This document shows, in pieces, positions 1-6,411 of a DNA stretch of 64,000 bases (positions are counted from its first letter, which is position 1; every line of letters begins with the position of its first letter). This DNA is from CAIWHR01 sp963823215. GTDB taxonomy: Bacteria > Pseudomonadota > Gammaproteobacteria > Burkholderiales > Casimicrobiaceae. A program made the translations under genes and the position numbers. The notes under the pieces were generated by a model, which saw only the letters and a list, made by a program, of their open reading frames with translations, was not told where the DNA came from and ran no database searches. Location: assembly GCA_963823215.1 (NCBI GenBank), contig CAWGKT010000015.1:62001-126000 (forward strand), read 5' to 3'.

Positions 1-279
1 CGCGAGCTCGGCGTGCTCGGGCACGCGCGACTGGATGAAGATCGTGGAACGCGACGGGTTGATGCCGGCGGCGAGCCAATCGACGAACATCTCCCAGACG
101 GACTCCGAGATCGTCTCGCTGCTGTCGTAGTGGGTGGTCAGCGCGTGCCAGTCCGCAGCGAAGTACAGGCATTCGTACTCTTCCTGCAGCTTCACCCAGT
201 TCTTGAGCGCGCCGTGGTAGTGGCCGATGTGGCAGCGGCCCGTGGGGCGCATGCCGGAAAGGACGCGATCAACGAACAT
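1..279 (-). CDS. trpS: Tryptophanyl-tRNA synthetase, N-terminal part (cut by window edge)
   Basis: Charges tRNA-Trp with tryptophan in the cytoplasm. The minus strand read from an ATG at 279 gives 93 codons open to the window edge. They begin MFVDRVLSGMRPTGRCHIGH, with the class I synthetase HIGH signature (CHIGHYHGALKNW) about 20 residues in, followed by YFAADWHALTT, typical of TrpRS. The start lies 14 nt after the stop of the M50 protease gene on the same strand, so the two are probably co-transcribed. The rest of the gene lies outside the window. The family call is secure. Confidence 0.93.
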   Translation of the reverse strand, partial: MFVDRVLSGMRPTGRCHIGHYHGALKNWVKLQEEYECLYFAADWHALTTHYDSSETISESVWEMFVDWLAAGINPSRSTIFIQSRVPEHAELA

Positions 280-293
280 GGTGTCTCACAGCA

Positions 294-953
294 CTAGAAC
301 CCGTCGGGAAGGTTAACCCCGGTAAGGGCTTCCAGCAGCGCGGTGACCACGCTGCCCAGCGGACTCATCACTACGCCGAGCACGCCCGTGGCAATCAGCG
401 CGATCACGATGAAGAAGCCGAAGCGCTCCGTCCGGGCAAACGGGACCGCCAGCGAGTGGGGCAGCAGGCTGACCGCGATCCGGCCCCCGTCGAGCGGGAG
501 TATGGGCAGAAGATTCAGAACCATAAGGGCGACGTTGATGCCAACTCCGACGATGCTCATGTACTGCAATCCCGCACTTGCCAGGGGCCCGCGGCCGGTG
601 GCGAGCCCGAACACGATGGCCCAGCCCAACGCCATGACGAAATTCGACGCGGGGCCGGCGGCGGCCACCCAGAACATGTCGCGCTTGGGGTGGCGCAAGT
701 TGTTGAAGTTCACCGGCACCGGACGCGCCCAGCCAAAAAGGATGCCGCCCAGCAGAAGCGTGGCGAGCGGCACCAGCACCGTTCCAACCGGGTCGATGTG
801 CTTCAGCGGGTTCAGCGTAACGCGTCCCAGCATCCAAGCCGTGCTGTCGCCGAACATCCGGGCAACGTAGCCATGGGCCGCTTCGTGTACGGTGATCGCG
901 AGGATGATCGGGACCGCGGCCAGCGCGATCTTCACAAGCGAAGAAAAATCCAT
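294..953 (-). CDS. Site-2 protease family protein (peptidase M50)
   Basis: Putative intramembrane zinc metalloprotease of the M50/S2P family, 219 residues. The first membrane segment holds the zinc motif HEAAH (residues about 23-27, HExxH). A late segment holds LPLDGGR, the NPDG-like third-ligand motif in which D is the expected metal ligand. At least four hydrophobic segments are visible (about 8-30, 52-72, 92-116, 132-150). The protein is short and has no PDZ domain, unlike RseP, so it belongs to the small housekeeping-type M50 group whose substrate is unknown. It lies between the YciO/Sua5 gene and trpS on the same strand, an order often seen in betaproteobacteria. Start chosen at the ATG at 953. 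Confidence 0.88.
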   Translation of the reverse strand: MDFSSLVKIALAAVPIILAITVHEAAHGYVARMFGDSTAWMLGRVTLNPLKHIDPVGTVLVPLATLLLGGILFGWARPVPVNFNNLRHPKRDMFWVAAAGPASNFVMALGWAIVFGLATGRGPLASAGLQYMSIVGVGINVALMVLNLLPILPLDGGRIAVSLLPHSLAVPFARTERFGFFIVIALIATGVLGVVMSPLGSVVTALLEALTGVNLPDGF

Positions 954-1092
954 GGACCGCGCATTCTACCCGAGTTCGGCAAATGCGGTCGGCGACAGCT
1001 TTGCGGCGATGCCCGGAACCACGCCCGAGATCGGCGGCGGCGAGAGCTTCGTCGCTGACTCTGCTCGCCGGTAAGGCCTTCGCCGAAATCGA

Positions 1093-1722
1093 TTACCGCT
1101 CGAGCCCCAGCCGACCCGGATCGCCGGCGCCTAGCCGCACGATGACCGCCGGCTCCACCGCGAGATCGACGACGGTCGTGGGCGCCGCGGCGCACGCCCC
1201 GGCGTCGATGACGAGATCGACCACCTTGCCCAGCGCGTTCCGGATCGCCTCGGCGTCGTTGAGCGGCTCGACGGCGCCCGGAAGGATCAGCGTCGACGAC
1301 AGAATGGGCTCGCCCAGCTCCGCGAGCAGTGCCTGCGCGACGGCGTGCATCGGCACCCGCACCCCGACCGTGCTGCGCTTAGGGTGCTGCAGTCGCCGCG
1401 GCACCTCGCGCGTGGCCGGCAGCAGGAACGTGTAGGTCCCCGGGGTGCCCTGGCGGACAATCCTGAATTGCCGGTTGTCGAGCTTGGCGAAATGGCCGAT
1501 CTCCGAAAGGTCCCGCAACACGAGCGTGAGGTGGTGCCCTTCGTCGACGCCGCGGATCTGCCGAATCCGTCTGGCCGCCGCCGCATCGCCGATGTGACAG
1601 CCGAGCGCGTAGCTCGAGTCGGTGGGATAGGCGATCACGCCGCCTGCCCGCAGGATGGCCGCCGCCTGCCGGATGAGACGCGGCTGCGGATTGGCGGGAT
1701 GCACCTGGAAGAATTGGGCCAT
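1093..1722 (-). CDS. YciO/YrdC/Sua5-family protein (threonylcarbamoyl-AMP synthase fold)
   Basis: A 209-residue single-domain YrdC-fold protein. Family members make L-threonylcarbamoyl-AMP from threonine, bicarbonate and ATP for the tRNA t6A modification, but the YciO branch is not always the essential t6A enzyme. Visible marks are GGVIAYPTDSSYALG (residues about 27-41) and the basic stretch HPKRSTVGVRVP. The C-terminal region is short, so the Sua5 C-terminal domain is absent. It heads the run YciO - M50 - trpS on the minus strand and diverges from cysB with 90 bp between the starts. I cannot tell YciO from TsaC function from sequence alone. Confidence 0.86.
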   Translation of the reverse strand: MAQFFQVHPANPQPRLIRQAAAILRAGGVIAYPTDSSYALGCHIGDAAAARRIRQIRGVDEGHHLTLVLRDLSEIGHFAKLDNRQFRIVRQGTPGTYTFLLPATREVPRRLQHPKRSTVGVRVPMHAVAQALLAELGEPILSSTLILPGAVEPLNDAEAIRNALGKVVDLVIDAGACAAAPTTVVDLAVEPAVIVRLGAGDPGRLGLER

Positions 1723-1771
1723 GATCAGCGGGTCGAGCCGCGGGTCGCCGCGACAGACGACGGCGCGGCTT

Positions 1772-1777
1772 TATAAT
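1772..1777 (+). promoter_or_regulatory. Candidate -10 box upstream of cysB
   Basis: A perfect TATAAT lies 35 bp before the cysB start, in the gap between the divergent YciO and cysB genes. No good -35 match was seen at 16-18 bp, as expected if the promoter depends on an activator. Confidence 0.45.
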
Positions 1778-1812
1778 TGCCGCGAATTCTACCCCGCTCA
1801 GGCGCCGGCCCC

Positions 1813-2751
1813 TTGAACCTACAGCAATTGCGTTACCTTTGCGCCATCGTCGACCACGGTCTCAACGTGTCCGACGCGGCGGCGGCATTGTTCACGTCGC
1901 AGCCCGGTGTGAGCAAGCAGGTGCGGCAGCTGGAAGACGAGCTCGGCGTGCGCGTCTTCGTGCGCATCGGCAAGCGCATCGCGTCGGTGACCCCCGCCGG
2001 CGAGGCGGTGATCGCAACCGCGCGCCGCGCGCTGCGGGAAGTGGAGAACGTGAAGCGCGTCGGGGCCGAGTTCAGGAGCGAGAACGAAGGCACGCTGGCC
2101 ATCGCCACCACGCACACGCAGGCGCGCTACGTGCTGCCCCGCGTGGTCCGGGATTTCGCCGCCCGCTTCCCCCGCGTCAAGCTCGAGCTGCACCAGGGCA
2201 ATCCGGTCCAGGTGGCCGAGCACACTGCGCGCGGCGATGCCGACATCGGGATCGCCACCGAGGCGCTGGCGTCGTTCCCGGACCTCGTCACGCTGCCGTG
2301 CTACCAGTGGAACCGTTGCGTGCTAGTGCCCCGCGGGCATCCGCTCGCGAAGGTGAAAGTGCTGACGCTCGCGGCGCTCGCCCGCCATCCGATCATCACC
2401 TACGACTTCGCCTTCACGGGCCGCTCGCAGATCAACGCCGCGTTCGATGCCCAGGGACTCGCGCCGAACGTCGTGCTCACCGCGCTCGATTCCGACGTGA
2501 TCAAGACCTATGTCGAGCTCGGGATGGGCGTGGGCATCGTCGCGCAGATGGCCCACGACCCGGACCGCGACCGCGCCTTCGTGAAACTCGACGCGGGGCA
2601 CCTGTTCGCGCCGTCGACGACGCGCCTCGCCGTTCGCCGCGGCGCGTTCCTGCGCGGCTACGTCTACGCGTTCATACGCCTTTTCGCCCCGGCGCTCGAT
2701 CGGGCGACGGTCGATGCGGCACTGGCCGGCATACCCTCCCGGGCCGCCTGA
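1813..2751 (+). CDS. cysB: CysB-family LysR transcriptional regulator
   Basis: LysR-type regulator of sulfur assimilation genes. Family members bind N-acetylserine or related inducers. The best start is the TTG at 1813, giving MNLQQLRYLCAIVDHGLNVS, the typical N-terminus of CysB/Cbl proteins; an upstream ATG at 1777 would add 12 unrelated residues. The 312-residue product has the winged HTH in residues 1-60 (SDAAAALFTSQPGVSKQVRQ), a linker helix, then the two-lobed effector domain with THTQARYVLP, a CysB hallmark. It diverges from the YciO gene. A DUF192 gene follows after 32 bp. Cysteine-regulon function is inferred from the family. Confidence 0.9.
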   Translation: MNLQQLRYLCAIVDHGLNVSDAAAALFTSQPGVSKQVRQLEDELGVRVFVRIGKRIASVTPAGEAVIATARRALREVENVKRVGAEFRSENEGTLAIATTHTQARYVLPRVVRDFAARFPRVKLELHQGNPVQVAEHTARGDADIGIATEALASFPDLVTLPCYQWNRCVLVPRGHPLAKVKVLTLAALARHPIITYDFAFTGRSQINAAFDAQGLAPNVVLTALDSDVIKTYVELGMGVGIVAQMAHDPDRDRAFVKLDAGHLFAPSTTRLAVRRGAFLRGYVYAFIRLFAPALDRATVDAALAGIPSRAA

Positions 2752-2783
2752 CCCGCGGCCCTCGACCGGAAAGGCGAGACTCC

Positions 2784-3231
2784 ATGATCCGCTACCGCAA
2801 CTGGCTGGTCGTCGCGCTGACCGCTGGCGTGATCGCGCAAGGTGCCGCGGCGGCCGACACGCTGCCAACGGTTCCGCTTTCGATCAACGACCACCAGATC
2901 ACCGCCGAGGTCGCGGCAACGCCCGAGCAGCGATCGACGGGGCTCATGCATCGTTTCAGCCTCAGGCCCGACCACGGCATGATCTTCGTGTTCGAGCGCC
3001 CGGAGCCGCCAGTCGTTCTGGATGAAGAACACGTTCATCCCGCTGTCGATCGCCTTCATCGCCCCTGATGGCCGCATCATCAACATCGACGACATGGCGC
3101 CGCACGACGAGACCTCGCACCCCTCGAGGGGGCCGGCACTCTACGCGCTCGAAATGCGCAAGGGCTGGTTCGCCGAGCGCGGGATCCGCGCCGGCGATGT
3201 CGTCAAGGGTCTGCCGGTGCCGAAAAAATAG
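2784..3231 (+). pseudogene. DUF192 family secreted protein, one frameshift
   Basis: A small secreted DUF192 protein, function unknown. Frame one begins MIRYRNWLVVALTAGVIAQG with a clear signal peptide and AAA cleavage region, then TVPLSINDHQITAEVAATPE and GLMHR, and runs to FERPEP. The expected continuation FWMKNTFIPLSIAFIA is in another frame starting near 3012 and ends at the TAG at 3229-3231. Deleting one C within gccgcc (3006-3010) restores a single reading frame of about 148 codons ending KGLPVPKK. The start has a good ribosome site (GGAAAGGCGAG). Given similar single-base insertions elsewhere in the window, a sequencing error is at least as likely as a true pseudogene. Confidence 0.85.
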
Positions 3232-3270
3232 AACATTCCTGTTCAGCGACGCCTTGAACTCGGGCCCGCC

Positions 3271-4068
3271 GTGCTGACCCCTCTGCGCCTGACGCCCATC
3301 CAGGTCGACCGATCGAGGTACCTGCCGCCGCTGCTGCTCGAGTTGGTCGAAGCGGCCGAGCGCGGTGGGGACCTGGTGCCCGCCGTGGTCGACGTCGTAC
3401 GCAAGCTGGGATTCGACGGCTTCCTGTACGCGACCGCGAGCTACCATCTGCGGCCCAACAACGACGAGCGCATCTACTATTTCACGACGCTGCCGCGGGA
3501 TTGGGTGCTCCGCTACGACCAGCAGGCGTACGTCGAGTGCGATCCCCGGGTCCTGTGCTCGTTCGAGAGCGCGCTCCCGTTCGTCTGGGACCAGGCGAGC
3601 GAACGCGGCCGGAACGCGAAGACTGACGCCTTCCTGCTCGACGCCGCGGCTCACGGCGTCGCCAGCGGGGTCGCGTTTCCGGTCTATGCCGGCTTTCCGG
3701 CGCGCACGCTGGTCTCGTTGAGCTCGGCGACGCCGGTCATCGACGCCGCGCGGCGCACCGAGATCGCGGCCAACCTGGGCAATATGATGATCCTCGGCCA
3801 ATACTTCCACGAGCTGTTCGTGAAGGGCGTGATCGAGAAGGGCGTCGCACCCCAGTTCGAAGGCAGGCCGTTGAGCGCGCGCGAACGGCAGTGCCTGCAG
3901 ATGGCCGCGCACGGGATGACCGGCGCCGAAATCGGCTTCAAGCTCGGCATCACCGAGCGGGGGGTGACCTTTCATTTCGCCAACATCGTCACCAAGCTCG
4001 GCGTGCTGAACCGACACGAGGCGATCGCCAAGGGCATCGCGCAGGGAATCGTCCGGATGGAGGTTTGA
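3271..4068 (+). CDS. LuxR-family regulator with autoinducer-binding domain (LuxR solo)
   Basis: A 265-residue quorum-sensing-type regulator. Residues about 25-175 resemble the acyl-homoserine-lactone-binding domain (YDQQAYVECDPRV, then PFVWD). Residues about 195-260 form the GerE/LuxR HTH (LSARERQCLQMAAHGMTGAE, then GITERGVTFHFANIVTKLGV). No luxI synthase gene is visible nearby, so it fits a LuxR solo that would sense signals made elsewhere. The GTG at 3271 is the annotated start but has no clear ribosome site, so translation may start later. It converges with the HAD gene across an inverted repeat (4092-4138). Confidence 0.85.
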   Translation: MLTPLRLTPIQVDRSRYLPPLLLELVEAAERGGDLVPAVVDVVRKLGFDGFLYATASYHLRPNNDERIYYFTTLPRDWVLRYDQQAYVECDPRVLCSFESALPFVWDQASERGRNAKTDAFLLDAAAHGVASGVAFPVYAGFPARTLVSLSSATPVIDAARRTEIAANLGNMMILGQYFHELFVKGVIEKGVAPQFEGRPLSARERQCLQMAAHGMTGAEIGFKLGITERGVTFHFANIVTKLGVLNRHEAIAKGIAQGIVRMEV

Positions 4069-4091
4069 GCCTGGGGAGCTTGGGGGGGCTT

Positions 4092-4138
4092 GGGGACACA
4101 CCACTGGGTCTGATGTGCAAACTCAGTGGTCTGTCCCC
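4092..4138. repeat. Long inverted repeat between convergent genes
   Basis: The arms GGGGACACACCACTG (4092-4106) and CAGTGGTCTGTCCCC (4124-4138) are complementary at 14 of 15 positions, with a 17-nt loop. The repeat lies 24 bp after the luxR stop and overlaps the end of the HAD gene on the other strand. It could act as a bidirectional terminator, or be one copy of a REP-like dispersed palindrome. No T-run follows either arm, which favours the REP-like reading. Confidence 0.7.
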
Positions 4139-4819
4139 TGGCAGGCGTTGCTGCGCAACCAGGCGCGAAGGTCCGGGATCGAATGCACGGTCGCCAGCGG
4201 TCGCAGTTGCGCCAGCCCTGCCGGCGGCGTGCGCGCCATAGCCGACCGCCAGCCCCGCCACGCCGGCGTTCCGCGCGAGCAGGAGATCGTGCGTGGTGTC
4301 ACCGATCATCAGCGTGTCTCCGGGAACCGTGCCGACCTGATCCATCAGCCGTAGCAGCATGTCCGGATGCGGCTTCGCAAAACCTTCGTCGGCGCAACGG
4401 GTTGCCGCGAAGTAACTGCCGATGTCGTGCTGGACCAGCGCGTGGTCAAGGCCCGCCCGCGACTTGCCAGTCGCAACGCCCAGCATGATGCCCGCTGCGC
4501 CCAGCTCCGCGAGCATCTCGCGCACGCCGGCAAACAGGGGAATTGTCCCTTCGCGCGCCGTGTAATGATGACGGTAGCGTGCGACGAGATCCGGATGCCG
4601 TTCCGGCGGCAGATCCGGCGCCACGTGGCGCAGCGCGTCGGCGAGTCCGAGCCCGATCACGTACCGTGCGTTTGCGTCGTCGGGCACCGACGCGCCAATG
4701 TCGCGGCACGCCTGCTGCAGCGCCTCTGCGATGATCGCCGTCGAATCGGCCAGCGTGCCGTCCCAATCGAAGACGACGAATCGGAACCGGCGCGGCGAGT
4801 GGGGAGTCGCGTCAGCCAT
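4123..4819 (-). CDS. HAD-IA phosphatase (phosphoglycolate phosphatase-like), 3' frameshift
   Basis: A HAD-superfamily hydrolase of the Gph/PGP type that removes phosphate from small phosphorylated metabolites. Motif I is FDWDGTLADS, motif II lies in GVATGKSRAGL, and motif IV is MIGDTTHDLLLARNAGV. Start at the ATG at 4819, whose first codons overlap the pseudouridine-synthase stop (ATGGCTGA), indicating translational coupling. After GYGAHAAG the annotated frame runs into unrelated sequence to 3989. Removing one base near 4215-4222 restores the usual ending LAQLRPLATVHSIPDLRAWL and a stop at 4123. The catalytic core is intact either way. The substrate is not determined. Confidence 0.85.
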
Positions 4820-5777
4820 CGCCGGCATCGAGGCGCGCGACGAATGCCGCGAGTTCGGGCGCGAGGGGCGCTTCGACGACGACTTCGCGGCCGCCAACCG
4901 GGTGCGTGAAGCGGATCCGGTGCGCGTGCAGGAACATTCGTTTCAGCCCCTGTCGCGCGAGCGCCTTGTTCCACGCGAAATCGCCGTACTTGTCGTCGCC
5001 GGCCAGTGGGAACCCGAGATGCGTGAGGTGGACGCGGATCTGGTGCGTGCGTCCGGTCTCGAGCTCGGCTTCGAGCAAGGCAACGGGCGGGTCCGCCTGC
5101 GGCCACACCTTGACGCGCCGGAAGACGGTGCGCGCGAGCCGGCCGGCGGAGTCCACGCGCACGCGTCGCTCGCCGTCGCCGGTGACATGGCTCGAGAGCG
5201 ACAATTCGACCGCGCGCAGCGCGTCGCGCCACTTGCCGCGGACCAGGACGTAGTAGCGCTTGTCGATCGCCCCGTCGCGCAGCTGCGCGTGCAATCCCGT
5301 CAACGCGCTCCGCTTTTTCGCGATGACGAGCGCGCCCGAGGTGTCGCGGTCGAGCCGGTGCACGAGCTCGAGCATGGCCGCCTCCGGGCGCGCGTGGCGC
5401 AACCGCTCGATGACACCGAAAGAAATCCCGCTTCCGCCATGGACGGCGAGACCGGCGGGCTTGTCGAGCACGATCAGCGCGTCGTCCTCGAACAATATGG
5501 GGGGCACCGCGACGCGGCCCATGGCTTCGGCGCCCGGCTTTTTCCCGGGCGCCGTCGCCCGGATCGGAGGTATTCGAAGCTCGTCGCCGACGACCAGACG
5601 AGTCTCGGGCCCGACCTTGCGGCGGTTCACCCTGACCTCGCCGCTTCTCAGAATCCGGTAGATGTGGCTCTTGGGGACGCCCTTGAGGATCTTGACGAGG
5701 TAGTTGTCGACGCGCTGACCCTGCCCGTCTTCGGCCACTGCAAGCCAGTTCACAGCATCCTTGCTTAAATCATTCAT
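4812..5777 (-). CDS. rluC: RluA/RluC-family 23S rRNA pseudouridine synthase
   Basis: Converts specific uridines of 23S rRNA (C-type enzymes: 955, 2504 and 2580 in E. coli numbering) to pseudouridine. The start ATG at 5777 gives MNDLSKDAVNWLAVAEDGQG; the longer open frame to 5972 adds unrelated residues. The S4 RNA-binding domain covers about residues 15-80 (GQRVDNYLVKILKGVPKSHI). The catalytic domain carries HRLDRDTSGALV with the essential Asp. The C-terminal part has the LETGRTHQIRVHL signature. About 321 residues, normal for RluC. It is divergent from rne, the usual rluC/rne arrangement, and couples to the HAD gene downstream by an 8-nt overlap. Confidence 0.92.
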   Translation of the reverse strand: MNDLSKDAVNWLAVAEDGQGQRVDNYLVKILKGVPKSHIYRILRSGEVRVNRRKVGPETRLVVGDELRIPPIRATAPGKKPGAEAMGRVAVPPILFEDDALIVLDKPAGLAVHGGSGISFGVIERLRHARPEAAMLELVHRLDRDTSGALVIAKKRSALTGLHAQLRDGAIDKRYYVLVRGKWRDALRAVELSLSSHVTGDGERRVRVDSAGRLARTVFRRVKVWPQADPPVALLEAELETGRTHQIRVHLTHLGFPLAGDDKYGDFAWNKALARQGLKRMFLHAHRIRFTHPVGGREVVVEAPLAPELAAFVARLDAGDG

Positions 5778-6411
5778 ATGCCTAATAATTATGCCCTGCA
5801 GCACGCTTGGCCTTGGGCAGCGATCGAGTGATCGCTGCTTGATTAGATCCAACTGGCGGCACACTCGATCATCGGAGGATGGTGAGGGTCCCACCGGCCA
5901 GGCGACCGCCCCGCGCTGTGGGGCAAAGACGGCCGTGGCACTTTGCGTAAACCGGCCGCCGGTTAAATCCACTGACCGTCCGGGCGTTGCGCCCCGGAAA
6001 AGTAGGGATGTTAAAGGAAGAGCGCAGTCTCCGCACCCGGCTTGCGGCCGGTTCGAAGCGGCGCATTGCGCGGCGCACCTAGCGACTATTTCTGCCTCAG
6101 GCTGCCCCCCCTCGTTCGCGCTTCGCGATTGCTCGCGATTGTTCGTTCCGGGCGGACTGCCGTGAGCCTAACCGCTTGCACGCAACCACGAAGCCCACCG
6201 CACCGATGAGACCGTACCGCCTCGCCACTGTTGAGGCCGGCGCCCTGCATGCAGCAGGAAGCGTCCACCCCGCTCTCGTCGACCCGCAGCCACCGCTGCG
6301 GGTGCGGTTGACTTCGCTCGCGTCCGCCGCTCGATAGCGTCACGCCGCGCAGCGCGCGGCCTCCGTTTCGCCCCGCCCCAGGCCCGGCTGGACCCGCGCC
6401 GGGAAAATGCT
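5778..6411 (+). promoter_or_regulatory. Long rluC-rne intergenic region / rne leader
   Basis: 634 bp without a convincing gene. In many proteobacteria rne has a long 5' leader through which RNase E controls its own mRNA, and this stretch is in the right place and of the right size. GC-rich inverted segments are visible, for example around 6280-6310. I could not fix the promoter or a known leader fold by eye. Confidence 0.5.

Noticed and set aside
4812..5972. A longer pseudouridine synthase starting at 5972
   Set aside because: The 65 extra N-terminal residues have no likeness to the family; the ATG at 5777 gives the normal S4-domain start.
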